In this document: in pieces, positions 44,524 through 54,526 of the stretch
Layout of the letters: each line of letters starts with the position of its first letter
How positions within the stretch are numbered: the first letter of the stretch is position 1
Assembly (NCBI GenBank): GCA_977017575.1
Contig: CDRNVI010000082.1
Span: forward strand, 1-55,264
Direction: 5' to 3'
Length of the DNA: 55,264 nucleotides
Source: Paramoeba atlantica
Taxonomy: Eukaryota; Discosea
The notes under the pieces: generated by a model
Databases searched by the model: none
What the model saw: the letters and a program-made list of their open reading frames with translations, nothing else
Told to the model about the DNA's origin: nothing
Position numbers and translations under genes: made by a program

Positions 44524-47500
44524 TCATACCTTTGTTAGTAGAAGGCTACTGCTTGAAAGATGTTTCAAATTTCTTGCAGTAGCCCCTATCGGTATGCAGA
44601 GGGAAGCGTGTATTGTGCAACAGTGCAGTACTGATGCGGCGATCCCAGTGGGCGACATTCCAATACATTGGCTTCCCAGTTCTTGCATTATGAAACGGAA
44701 AACTAGACTTTTCCCGGTTCCGGAGCCACCGAGCAGAAACATACATTTCCGCTCGGGGTCTAGTTTCCCGTTTAGTAAATCTTCAATTTGATTTACGCAC
44801 TGTTTCTGTGCTTGCAACAGTTCAATGGAACTGTTGTCTTCGCGCAATATGTAGCTGCGATCAAACTCGTATTGATTACTGCGAGCCAGTGGACGATCCT
44901 CATTAAAATGAGCTCTGTCCACTGGTGCACTTGGCTCAGATTGAGCCGAAGTTGCAAATCGTTCGTTTTGGATCATTTCAGCATAGCGCTCTCGCGCATT
45001 TATGACTGAAATATTGGACCTCGTCCTTGTCATTTTCGATGCAAGATCAACATTTTCTTCAGAGGAGTTCTCAGTAGAACCTCCTAACGCGGCCGTTAAA
45101 GCTCGCGTTTGTAGTTCGCAGTATGCATTCTGCTGAACCAATCGCTCTTCATTAACCACTGCAGTGTTCTGCTGTGCTTCAAGAGCATCTTGAAGATGAG
45201 GTTCAACCTCTCGCACTTCAAGCTCATTTTCGTACGCAATGTTGCGTGCTAATCTTGCTTCTTCCAGAGTGCAAGCATCTTTGCGTCGATACAAATCTGC
45301 CGCGTTCTCTGTATTCTTCGAAGCATGTAAAAGCCGAAGAAAGTTGCACATTATGTCATACTTTCCAGGCGTATTTATTTTCGCTTCATTGAGAAGCTTT
45401 TCAAACCCTTCTAGGGTCATTTCATGGCTCGGTGAGCCTTTCGTCCATGGGGAAAACAATGCCACCATGTGTTTCGCTACTCGAAGATGGATTCGAGCTC
45501 GTGCCCCAGGTTCTTTTGAAGAACTCAATATGGGAAAACCTGGTATAGCTGGCACAGTGTGCAAAGAGCGCAACTGTTGCTCAACAATATCTCCAGGCTC
45601 AAAATCGGGGAGGCCTTCAATGTCCTCAAAGGCGTATCTCCCATTAGCACGACGTCCGCGACGACGTCTTCGATTTGTCCCTGACTCAAAATCTGAATCA
45701 TGACCGGGCTCTTCTTGAGCTAGTTCAGCTCTTTTCTTCTTTACGCTGACAATGCCTGCATAGGAATACAGGTCAAGGTCTTGAAGATCTTCGCCCCTGT
45801 GCATGTAACTCACATGGAGTGGTGCAAGAACTGCACAATCATGTTCGTTGATCATTAGAGGAGCCTCTAAGATACCGTTGTCGAACTCCATATCAGAGTC
45901 TTGTGACGAATCATCGTCACTGATTTCTAGATCTCTGTGATCTGAATCACTTGAGATATTTGCCAGGAACTTCATTACACGGTTCATATTGATCCATGTG
46001 AAGTTATGGCTCATATACTCGGAGGATTGGCCGAGACAAAAGGCAGTTGCTATTTCGATTGAAACTTCTATCTTTCGATGTGTCATGTTCGACAATTTCT
46101 GTAGAATTAAGCGTGCCATCGGAATGTCAGTTTGCACTCTGTGCTCTGAATTCAGAACCATTTGAAGGTGGTCATTGGCTGCGCGAAGTGCTGGTACAAT
46201 GTACACAGGTGGACCAATGTCCTTGCTCATATATTTTATGAGATATTGCATAATTTTTATGCCGGGACCTTCGCTCCCAATGAAAACAACACATGTATTG
46301 CATCTTACGCAAGCAATGTGTGTTTCATTGTACGGAACGGTGATGGATCCCCGTTTAGTGTGTTGTGTCGGGTCCTGGTTATTGCGAAGAAGCACAATCA
46401 GAGACCTTTCATCAAGTACTGGCCAAATGGTATCATTTTTAAGCGGCCGTGTTGGAGCCTTGGGCCGGAATTCCGGTTGTCCGGATTCATCCATCTGAAC
46501 CTCAACCTCTCTAACTTCCGTTTCATTTTCATGAAGTACGGATGGAATGCCATATCGGCATTTCTTCTTGATAATGTTTCCTTTCATTTTGAAACACATG
46601 GGTTTGTGACCAACGTGCTGCTGAACATCAACAGCACATTCGGCCACATGTTCCCTGAAATAATCATCCTTTTCATCAGGAATGATATGTAGACCTCCGC
46701 GATACATCTTTGAGTAGTCGAGCGTTGCAGGGCCGTAGAGCTCCTTACTGATCCTTTGCGCCCGCTCGGGCAGATCAGCGCGCATCGTCGTACCCAAAGA
46801 CTTCGCGAGACCATCGTGCTCCTTCACAATGTGAATTAATTCGGAGACGTAATGTGGACTAAGATTGTTCCATAGCACACTATGAAAGTGTAGCGCACCT
46901 CTTTTCTGGCATTTTACAACACCAAAAAATGCTCGAGGGCGACCAAAGAGGCCTTCAAGAACGTCACGTTCCTTCTTTACCTCATCTACATTCGACATTC
47001 CGTACAATTCGGTAAGAAGAGTACGGATTTGCCGTTCGAAAATGCTAGTGGATCTGACAGGATTCCCTTGCACAAGCTCACATCGCTTGAGAAGGTTGGC
47101 CCCCATTTCCTGCATTTTTTCGCTCTCATCATTTGTGATGATTCTTAGAGCTAGAACGTTATCGTTCATGTTTGGACTCACTGTGACCCAGTAACTTGGC
47201 AGTCCGTATCGCCTGTATAAGGCGTAGATCTGGCCTTGTGATGCCTTTCGCTTTGCTGGCGAAAAGGGTATCGTTTTTGCGCATACTTGCACAAATGGCA
47301 GAAACTTTGTTTCCAGAAGTTTCGCCTCGGAACTGTTTGGGTTCCTTATAGCCTGTTGTACAATGTGATAGAAAGCATCAGCATTGCAAAAATTCATGAG
47401 GCTTCTGTGCATATCTTTGTTATGCTTCAGATTTTGCACTACTGCTGATGAGACTGCACGGCGCCGAAGCACATCGTAGCAGTAAAATATGAATCCAGTA

Positions 47501-47886
47501 TTCTTTGCAAATCGGGAATCCGATTGCTCTAGAATTTCCTTGATTTCATATAGTTCAAACGTTGAACCCTTAAAAGGGTACTTTTGCATCAGCGTCGGAA
47601 ATGCTCCGAGCAAGATGTTTTCCATGTCGGTATACTCATTGAGTAAACCTTCTTTTTGTTTCAGTTGCATCGCCACGGCATGCGTAATTTGCGCACCCGC
47701 CGGCGCATTGCTTACAGGGCTGTGATCAGTTACAAAAGATCGTGTGATTTCACCGCGAGGATCGCGATGTAACGTATCGGAAGCCACTTCTTGGGTGACC
47801 ATACTGTTGATGGCGTTTTCACCCTCCTGGGAAACAGATCTATCCCAAAGATGTGAGACAACGTCTCCAATGTTTCTCGGTAACAA
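44524..47886 (-). CDS. Helitron Rep/helicase protein, main part
   Basis: 1120 codons. Helitron-like N domain: GQIYALYRRYGLPSYWVTVS, FGRPRAFFGVVKCQKRGALH then FHSVLWNN, the HUH motif (HFH) of rolling-circle nucleases; QYLIKYMSK, the YxxKYxxK catalytic tyrosine motif. A long acidic linker with DDDSSQDSDMEFDN and a basic RRRRRGRRANG follow, then the helicase start MFLLGGSGTGKSLVFRFIMQ (Walker A, near 44715) and GMSPTGIAASVL. Rep would nick and rejoin single strands during rolling-circle transposition and PIF1 would unwind. The frame is open over 3.3 kb, so Rep decay is recent. Confidence 0.9.
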   Translation of the reverse strand: MLPRNIGDVVSHLWDRSVSQEGENAINSMVTQEVASDTLHRDPRGEITRSFVTDHSPVSNAPAGAQITHAVAMQLKQKEGLLNEYTDMENILLGAFPTLMQKYPFKGSTFELYEIKEILEQSDSRFAKNTGFIFYCYDVLRRRAVSSAVVQNLKHNKDMHRSLMNFCNADAFYHIVQQAIRNPNSSEAKLLETKFLPFVQVCAKTIPFSPAKRKASQGQIYALYRRYGLPSYWVTVSPNMNDNVLALRIITNDESEKMQEMGANLLKRCELVQGNPVRSTSIFERQIRTLLTELYGMSNVDEVKKERDVLEGLFGRPRAFFGVVKCQKRGALHFHSVLWNNLSPHYVSELIHIVKEHDGLAKSLGTTMRADLPERAQRISKELYGPATLDYSKMYRGGLHIIPDEKDDYFREHVAECAVDVQQHVGHKPMCFKMKGNIIKKKCRYGIPSVLHENETEVREVEVQMDESGQPEFRPKAPTRPLKNDTIWPVLDERSLIVLLRNNQDPTQHTKRGSITVPYNETHIACVRCNTCVVFIGSEGPGIKIMQYLIKYMSKDIGPPVYIVPALRAANDHLQMVLNSEHRVQTDIPMARLILQKLSNMTHRKIEVSIEIATAFCLGQSSEYMSHNFTWINMNRVMKFLANISSDSDHRDLEISDDDSSQDSDMEFDNGILEAPLMINEHDCAVLAPLHVSYMHRGEDLQDLDLYSYAGIVSVKKKRAELAQEEPGHDSDFESGTNRRRRRGRRANGRYAFEDIEGLPDFEPGDIVEQQLRSLHTVPAIPGFPILSSSKEPGARARIHLRVAKHMVALFSPWTKGSPSHEMTLEGFEKLLNEAKINTPGKYDIMCNFLRLLHASKNTENAADLYRRKDACTLEEARLARNIAYENELEVREVEPHLQDALEAQQNTAVVNEERLVQQNAYCELQTRALTAALGGSTENSSEENVDLASKMTRTRSNISVINARERYAEMIQNERFATSAQSEPSAPVDRAHFNEDRPLARSNQYEFDRSYILREDNSSIELLQAQKQCVNQIEDLLNGKLDPERKCMFLLGGSGTGKSLVFRFIMQELGSQCIGMSPTGIAASVLHCCTIHASLCIPIGATARNLKHLSSSSLLLTKV

Positions 47887-49411
47887 CGTTGATCTTTCCT
47901 TCCTCTTTCAGTTGAGCATACACGTGGTTATGCTCACAGAGGAAGTTTACCCAGGTGTTCAGGGTCTCTGATTTCACGCCGAATATGCCACTCAGCTGTG
48001 CAGAACATAGTCTTTGACTACGTTTCGTTCTCCGTTCGTTTGCTATCCAAACAATTTGGATGTTCTTAATCGCGCCCTCGAGATCAGGAACTCTTTCAAG
48101 TTGCAAGAGCTCAAGGGTTTCGCGTGCTGTAGCCGTCACGTGTCCAGTGAACTTCTTGTCTGGCCTTAAGGATGCGGCATATGCGCCACCTTTCCTATGT
48201 ACACTGATGATTGTGCAGTGTAAAAACACCTTTTGAAGAAGGATCTCTTCTACCAGCGTGGGTACTGGAAGGTGATTTGTAGAAGGTTGTTCTACTGGAC
48301 CGCGGGGAATTCTCCCTTTTTTGTCCATTATTCTTTGATCCCTTGCACAAAGTTGCGCTTCGGGATTCGGAAGGTCACTTTCGAGAAGAATAACTTTACA
48401 AGAATCACAACTTGTGATACGTTGGTCGTCGTTCATTCTCTTTTTGTACCTTTTCATGCACTCTTCTTGAGCTTCCGTACTGACTGAAAAATCTTCCAAA
48501 GGAAGACGATCAATGTAGGAAGTCTCATAGAAGTATTTTAGTGCGTCTTTTGGATTGCGCTCAATGTCGAAACGTGTTCGACGTGAGCCATCTCCATTGA
48601 CTTCGTATGTGTCAAAATTGACAATACATTTCGCGATGCAACATCGTTCAAGCCAGTACCGAAGTTCATTGGCTGAAGATTCTTTGCATATTTCGTTTGT
48701 GTGAAAGATGGTATTTTCACACACCTGCATGATAGCATATGCTGCACTGTCAATAGTGCTAGCATTCGTCACATTCGTGACAGTTGCTTGATTCAAAATT
48801 GAAACAATTTCATTTTCAAGAGAGGGACTCTTAATAAACGTATAAACGTTCTTTTCACCCTTCTTTTTCAAGGAAACAATGACCCATATGGGTCCCGATG
48901 ATTCATCTGTTTCCAAGTATGTAAATATGTGTAAACCCACACGGTTCCTTGAAGTGAACTTGTCACATTCATTGAATGGACATACTTTCACAGGAAATCG
49001 TCGTGTGTTAATGGTTTTACATAATACATTTTCCACAAAGTAGAGAATCTCTACTGATTTTAGTGGATGATCTAGCCTTGTGAATGCTTCTTTGGTACGC
49101 TTTTCTTGTGGATACAAAGTGAGGGGTATAACCCCCACTTCGCCTTTTTCCAGTGAAGCTTCGAGCCACTTCCAGAGTGATAAAAGTTTATCACGTTCTG
49201 TCAGTTTCGGCCAATCACGGTCTTGCGTGATAGTGTAGGCTATCGCTCCCAGGGAGAGCTCACCTTCATCGTTTCCTACTAAAGGAACTGGCGTAGTAGC
49301 CATGCTTCCAATATTGTAGACTGTTCGAATTGCCGCTATCTGTGTTTCCATAGAAGCTGCGCAATTGTATGTGAACACTCGTCGTTTCCAAATCCAAAAA
49401 ATCCAAATCAT
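47840..49411 (-). CDS. Helitron DUF6570-like region
   Basis: The open frame's first codons (49411-49388) lie in the SINE; element coding starts at KRRVFTYNCAAS. The C-terminal third has CKVILLESDLPNPE, VHRKGGAYAASLRPDKKFTG, RVPDLEGAIKNIQIVWIANE and LNTWVNFLCEHNHVYAQL, in the order seen in the DUF6570 region that precedes Rep in many Helitrons. The N-terminal half (VGVIPLTLYPQEKRT, FTYLETDESSGPIWVIVSL) is not recognised. A one-base frame change near 47870 separates it from the Rep frame. Confidence 0.7.
   Translation of the reverse strand: MIWIFWIWKRRVFTYNCAASMETQIAAIRTVYNIGSMATTPVPLVGNDEGELSLGAIAYTITQDRDWPKLTERDKLLSLWKWLEASLEKGEVGVIPLTLYPQEKRTKEAFTRLDHPLKSVEILYFVENVLCKTINTRRFPVKVCPFNECDKFTSRNRVGLHIFTYLETDESSGPIWVIVSLKKKGEKNVYTFIKSPSLENEIVSILNQATVTNVTNASTIDSAAYAIMQVCENTIFHTNEICKESSANELRYWLERCCIAKCIVNFDTYEVNGDGSRRTRFDIERNPKDALKYFYETSYIDRLPLEDFSVSTEAQEECMKRYKKRMNDDQRITSCDSCKVILLESDLPNPEAQLCARDQRIMDKKGRIPRGPVEQPSTNHLPVPTLVEEILLQKVFLHCTIISVHRKGGAYAASLRPDKKFTGHVTATARETLELLQLERVPDLEGAIKNIQIVWIANERRTKRSQRLCSAQLSGIFGVKSETLNTWVNFLCEHNHVYAQLKEEGKINVVTEKHWRRCLTSLG
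49378..49387. repeat. Target-site duplication of SINE copy 2, left
   Basis: CTCGTCGTTT, identical to 49773-49782 on the other side of the SINE. Confidence 0.85.
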
Positions 49412-49772
49412 TCCGGATTGCTCCGGATGGTCACTGGCAAGCCAGACCCTTCACAGACAGATTTGGAAGTTCCGAGGCCGACGTCCTCTACCAGTTTCCG
49501 CTTGTCCAAGGCGGCACCAACGTGCTGTTACCAACACGCTGCGTCGACGAACTGTACGTCAACACGGCTTGCCCAAGAGGTGTAAGCCGGGTAAGGGAGC
49601 TGGTTCCCTGACGGGAGGGTCCGGGACGGTCCTCCGAGTACTGGGCCTAGTCGGTTATCAGCCCAGCCTCTTAGAGTGAGGCCGCCGGGAATATTGCGAT
49701 GAGCGGGTTTGAACTCGCCGTCTGAGCACCATGTGCTTCAAACTTTGAATTCTTGCCACTCCGCCACCTCCG
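49388..49772 (-). mobile_element. tRNA-derived SINE, copy 2, inside Helitron
   Basis: 385 bp on the - strand: head with A-box-like GGTGGCGGAGTGGCAAG and B-box-like GAGTTCAAACCC, with AGCAC-ATG-GTGCT between them as a class II variable arm; body with CGGCCTCACT and GGAGGACCGTCCCGGACC as in copy 1; A/T-rich tail. A perfect 10-bp target-site duplication brackets it, and the Helitron reading sense (codons for Lys-Arg-Arg) is duplicated at both edges, showing insertion into formerly coding Helitron DNA. Confidence 0.85.
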
Positions 49773-49782
49773 CTCGTCGTTT
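49773..49782. repeat. Target-site duplication of SINE copy 2, right
   Basis: CTCGTCGTTT, see the partner at 49378. Confidence 0.85.
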
Positions 49783-51297
49783 AGTCAGACATACCATGGC
49801 GAGGCAATCGCCATTCCCTTTAACGTAAACGACGTTATGTCCATCATGATGTCTCTGAATAGAGCATCTTTTATCTCCATCGCTTTGGAGGGTTTCATCA
49901 CAAACAATGTGTGAATTGATGAGAATATTCGCAATCAGTTGAAAAGATGTGAGTGTTAGCGTGGAGCATTGCTTCACACGTTCCAGATCATCATCCTGCG
50001 ATACTGCATGAGCTCTATTGCGCTCAGCTTGTGTGATCCGAAGTCGAAAAGCCCGAGCTTCAGCATGCCGCGGATGGCGGTAAAAATGCTTTTGAAGCCC
50101 CTTAAACGTGAACATTTGTTCGGTAGCGCACAAAGTGCACTTGAACTTGTTCTGTTCGCAGTGGGGGGCAAATTCGATCCAGTCGACTTTTGTTTGAACA
50201 TAACGTGTATGCTCACTTGATACCAAATGATATTGATCTGCTGGGATAATACCCGTTGTTCCTTGAATCTGTGCGAAATACGCACATACTTCGCACAGAG
50301 GAACATTCATATCAGTTTGGAGCACCTGTGAAGGGTGTCCCATACTGAGTATGTGTCGCATCATAGATTTGACACTTAGTTTGCGCATGGCGTGCAGTGC
50401 GCATACATACGATCCATTAGAGAAACTTACGTGAAGCTCCCATTTCGGATGTAGATACGCCATTTCCCGATGTTTCAGAGAATTCGCGTGATTAGTATCC
50501 ACCATGACTGGCGGGAAATCTTGCAAGATAGAAAAGTAATTGCAAGGAATACATAAATGCATTCCTTCGCAATGTTGTGCTACATGCTTCATTATAGCCT
50601 CTTTTTCAAGAGGTGTTTCAGAACACCCAGGCAGTTTGCACTGGTATATGTTTTCCGTTTCAAGGACGTTTTCTTCCCAAAATGCGTACCACTGCTTGCG
50701 CTCAGAGCACTTCGCAGGATTGTGCTTCTTGTGGGGCATATCCCCAGCATCAAAGAATGAGCAAGCTTCACAGCTTTGTTCACCTGTTTTCATATGCTTT
50801 TTTTCGACGTGCTTTCTTGCAGCGCCGAGGCTCATCACTTCACCGGAACAAGCGTCCGCAACACACTTGTAACCGGATTCTGTCCCTGCGCTTGCGTGAG
50901 CTATGGGAAGCTCGTGCCATAGTTCGAACAGTTGCTGTTCGTGTTCGTGGCTGATACTCGAAATATGCTCTCGAGTTTTCAAGATAGGACGCTGTCCATG
51001 CATACTCGAAAAAAAGGAGCATGTTTCACAAATGTCGTGATCTCTGCGCCCATGTTCCAAAACATGTTTGCGCATGTAGTAGTACATAAACGTGTACGAC
51101 GAAGGGTTTACTTTACCCCGTGATTCTGCACATTTTGTGCACCGAAAGCCTGCAGACATGGTACCTTGCACCTCAAGGTCCATCCACACGTCGTACATCT
51201 CCTTCTCGGTTTTGTGATTCGCACTCGAGAGATGCTCTCGAGTACGTCTTATGGGGGGTATCCTTGCAACGCCTCGAAGAAGGAGCACTCTTTGCAA
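49773..51297 (-). CDS. Helitron zinc-finger array, main part
   Basis: About 510 residues made of degenerate ~89-residue modules. Each has a C2H2-like finger (FRCTKCAxxx...MRKHVxEHG) followed by a second CxxC-SFF...HxxSxxHxxE finger, then an aromatic linker (MWxDLEVQG). At least five modules are visible, for example CEACSFFDAGDMPHKKHNPA and CIPCNYFSILQDFPPVM. The last part reads VKGNGDCLAM, possibly the start of a Cys-protease-like (OTU-type) domain interrupted by the SINE; this is weak. Such arrays in front of Rep probably bind element DNA. Confidence 0.7.
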
Positions 51298-51774
51298 TGG
51301 GAATGATCCCCGCGCCCATGTTCGAAAACATGTTTGCGCATGTCATCATACTTGAAAGTACGATGTTTAGGGTTTTGATCGCCCTGTGTTGTGGCACATT
51401 TCGTGCACCGAAAGCCTGCAGACATGGTACCTTGCACCTCAAGGTCCATCCACATGTCGTACATCTCCTTCTCGGTTTTGTGATTCGCACTCGAGAGATG
51501 CTCTCGAGTACGTCTTATGGGGGGTATCCCTTGCAACGCCTCGAAGAAGGAGCACTCTTTGCAATGGGAATGATCCCCGCGCCCATGTTCGAAAACATGT
51601 TTGCGCATGTCATCATACTTGAAAGTACGATGTTTAGGGTTTTGATCGCCCTGTGTTGTGGCACATTTCGTGCACCGAAAGCCTGCAGACATGGTGCCTT
51701 GCACCTCAAGGTCCACCCACATGTCGTACATCTCCTTCTCGGTTTTGTGATTCGCACTCGAGAGATGCTCTCGA
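51240..51774 (-). repeat. Near-identical 266/267-bp tandem duplication of a finger module
   Basis: 51251-51516 and 51517-51774 differ at only a few bases, against much greater divergence of the other modules. One copy has TATCCTTGC where the other has TATCCCTTGC; this single missing base shifts the frame near 51262. It is a recent unequal duplication of one 89-codon module. Confidence 0.85.
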
Positions 51775-51777
51775 AAC

Positions 51778-51988
51778 GAATGGCTAGTATAGGTCCCAAA
51801 CTCTCAAAATACAATAGCGAAAAAAAAATTGAAAAAATATTTTTTTTACCATTTTTTCCGCCAAGTTGAATTTTTTCTCAAATTTTTTTTTTTGAAAAAA
51901 TCTAAACTTGGCGAACCCGTCCTTCGGATACGCGGGGGGATCACCCCCGGGTAAGGGGGTGGAAAATGCGCGCCAAGACCACGGCTAC
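51778..51988 (+). repeat. HCE-B fragment between Helitron and LINE
   Basis: GGCTAGTATAGGTCCCAAAC to GGAAAATGCGCGCCAAGACC matches 40583-40785. Cap and tail are missing. It replaces the Helitron's 5' end on one side and the LINE's 3' end on the other, so it marks a rearrangement junction. Confidence 0.8.
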
Positions 51989-52009
51989 GTGTTCACCATG
52001 GGTGCATAT

Positions 52010-52570
52010 TTGGCTAGAGGTTACCGATTTAAGTTTGCGCTGCATTTTGCTGCCATTAGAATCACCGTTGGTATGGTTTTTGCGCTTGTCTTCTGCATGA
52101 GGAATCTCGCCGTAGAATCTCAAAGCCTTTTCTCCCTTGCTTATTTTACTTGCTTGTTTAGCCACCCAGTCTGCCATATAATTATGTGGATTTTCGTTAT
52201 GCGCTTTAACTTTTACGCAGTAGAAGCGCTTTGTCCATCTTAGCGAAATATATGTTTCTTGCAATTTCTGAAGTATAGCGCCTCCCTCAAATGATTTAAA
52301 TCCTATGAATCTGAACCTATGGATAGCTCCATGAAAGAAATCCCAAACATACTCAGAATCCGTGTGCAAAATGACATCTCCGTCGTAGGACAATGCGATG
52401 AGAAGAGCCTCGTGCGCGGCAAAGGATTCTATTTCCTGAATAGATTGAGAGAATTCATGAGGAGGTTTTAACCCAAGAGATATAGAGGGCCCGCGGCGGG
52501 GCAGACTACCCTACAACCTGTGTGAGTTTCATCCTTTTTAACGATTCGTGCTCCATCTGTATAAATGTGT
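52010..52570 (-). pseudogene. LINE RNase H domain
   Basis: IYTDGARIVKKDETHTGCRV (first catalytic Asp) ends one frame near 52468. In the next frame EIESFAAHEALLIALSYDGD gives the catalytic Glu, VILHTDSEYVWDF the second Asp, and VKAHNENPHNYMADWVAKQA the His/Asp end. It would remove RNA from the RNA:DNA hybrid during element copying. One frame change lies between the first and second motifs. Confidence 0.8.
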
Positions 52571-53247
52571 GTTTCATTTGGCCCGATTGGAAATGGTTGC
52601 CGCCCTTCTTCAATGTATTGTAGGGTTTCGTAGCACCCCTTGTTTACCCCCTTTACCAAAAGATTTTCCCATAGTTTTGAGGTTGTTTTAGTGTACGAGG
52701 GTCTGGGTTCAAGCTGATTTTGAAGATTTTCAAGTTTCTTGCACCATTGAGACCGATTTTGACCAAGTTTTAGAATCTCAGATACGTCAGAATGTAACTC
52801 TTTTGCACATTTTTCTGATAGCGAGGGCTTGGAACTCTCATCATTCGTTCTCCATAGTACGGCAGTTACGAATGGAGTAGGGTGACGAATAAGGTGGCCT
52901 ACTAGCGAGGCACGTTGCAATTGTATCACAGTATTGGGCTTTAGGTCAGTGGGGTAAAGAGAGTCTACTCTGCAATGCGCCTCTTTCGAGCACTTGACTC
53001 CCAACATGACCCTCCTCATTCTGTTCATTTGGACTTCCACTTCATGTAGCTCTATCTTATTTAAATTCCAAGTCCCTGGATTATAATAGACCACTGATTG
53101 AACGAGAGACTTAAAGATGTGTAATTTGCTTTTTGGTGATATAGTAGAACTCCATATGGCTTTGAGTTTGTGCATTATTGCCCAACCTAATCGTACACTT
53201 TCTTGTGAGTTTGAGCTGCGATCCTCCTCGTTCTGAGTGCTACCCAA
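52570..53247 (-). CDS. LINE thumb/connection region
   Basis: Begins MGSTQNEEDRSSNSQESVRL, the stretch after the RT YLGS motif, then helical WAIMHKLKAIWSSTISPKSK and VYYNPGTWNLNK, found between RT and RNase H in I-group LINEs. Continuous with RNase H's first motif. The frame differs from that of the RT core by a shift at the homopolymer near 53270. Confidence 0.75.
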
Positions 53248-54524
53248 GTAGCGATAATATGTAACTTTTGGTATTTTTTTTTTGTTTGACTTTTGGTATA
53301 TCGCCGAGTGTCACTACTTGCAAAGGTCTTCCATCATCCTTAACTTTACCTAGTGTCATCCGTGCCGTTTTGTTTGGTCCGACATTTATTTTCAAATTAG
53401 CTTTTTCTGCGGAAGTTTTAAGTTTGTGCAACATTGTGCTTAGCTCCTCCTTGGGTTCGGAGAAGAAAACTATATCATCAGCATAATTTATATCAGATAC
53501 ACGCAGTTCCTTTAGGCCTCTGCTCCTAGTTCCTGAGCTATGTGTAACAAGCCCTAAGCGATTTATGTCGATAGATTCAACTAAAATACGATCAAGAACC
53601 ATAATAAACAGGTATGGGGCCAGAACGTCACCTTGAAGAGTCCCCTGTAAAAGTGGAAATGAGTCTGTATTACCGTATGGTGTTTTCACGTGCGATTTGA
53701 GATTTTGATAAATACACATGACCGTAGAACTGAGATTTTCGGGAATATCGAAAGCACGTAATGTCTCTTTTATCGCAGCGAATGATAATGAAGGAAAGGC
53801 TTGTTGAAAGTCGACGAAACAGACGAACACCCCAGCCCCTCGGCGTGATTTTTCCATTATTTCTAAAAACGTTGCCTGAGCGCCAGCTGTTGAGCGGTTT
53901 GGTCGAAAGCCGAATTGATTCCCGCGAAGCGAACTTTCCACTGCTGGTTGTATTCTGTCTAAATTGATTCGATTCAAAATCTTCACTACATGATTCACAA
54001 GACAGATTGGTCTCCAATTTGTGAGTGAGCGCAAGTTACCTTTCTTTGGCAACGGGACCTGCAATATCGATTTCCAAGATTCATCCGCTTTTCCGGTTTT
54101 TCGTACTTCGTTCATTATATCCAGGAGATCATTACGCAAGTCTTGATCAGCTGAAATAGCACGTAGAGCTTCAATCGGGATATGATCATCGCCTGTAGCT
54201 TTTCCTGACTTAATCTTTACCATCGCAGCAGTTAGTTCCTCCACTCGAAATTCACCATCATCAATTTTTGCCAGTCGTTTTGGTGCAGTAGGTAAACTTA
54301 TTGCTTCATGACCTTTGTAAGCACTACCCCCTACCATGCTGAAATGATTCTTCACTATATTAAGGCTGCTGTTTACAGTAGTTGAAACTAGCGGAAAATC
54401 TTGCTTCTTGTCCCCTACAATTTTTCGAATTGTTCTGTACGCGGATTTTGGAGTTGATTTAAGCTCTTTTTCCAGGGCGTCGCACTCATTTATAATAGAG
54501 GAGCCTAGCTTTTCAGAGAATTCT
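53240..54524 (-). CDS. LINE reverse transcriptase core
   Basis: Open from a TGA near 54525 (first ATG 54355). Motifs in order: GKATGDDHIPIEAL, LPKKGNLRSLTNWRPICLVN, QFGFRPNRSTAGAQAT, VCFVDFQQAFPSLS (motif A, catalytic Asp), LLQGTLQGDVLAPYLF (motif B), SDINYADDIVFFSEP (motif C, YADD intact), LKINVGPNKTARMTLG. All catalytic residues of the RT core are present, unlike in the other LINE at 9.5-12 kb. Confidence 0.9.
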
Positions 54525-54526
54525 TT

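Larger units (their letters stand above)
43425..51774 (-). mobile_element. Decayed Helitron, 8.3 kb
   Basis: On the - strand, from the right: zinc-finger array (51774-49773), DUF6570-like region (49387-47840), Helitron-type Rep and PIF1 helicase (47886-43466). The likely 3' end is at 43425-43428: on the - strand the hairpin TCTTCTTAGGAAGA lies five bases before CTAG, the classical Helitron terminus shape. The base following is G rather than the usual T. The 5' end is missing, replaced by an HCE-B fragment at 51778. At least five frame changes or stops, plus a SINE inserted at 49388-49772. Confidence 0.85.

Noticed and set aside
49773-49860. OTU-type protease domain in the Helitron
   Set aside because: Only the short VKGNGDCLAM stretch recalls the catalytic Cys region; no His motif could be matched, so it is mentioned but not called.
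51120-51869. 249-codon + strand ORF over the zinc-finger duplication
   Set aside because: Antisense shadow of the finger modules, repeated only because the modules are.
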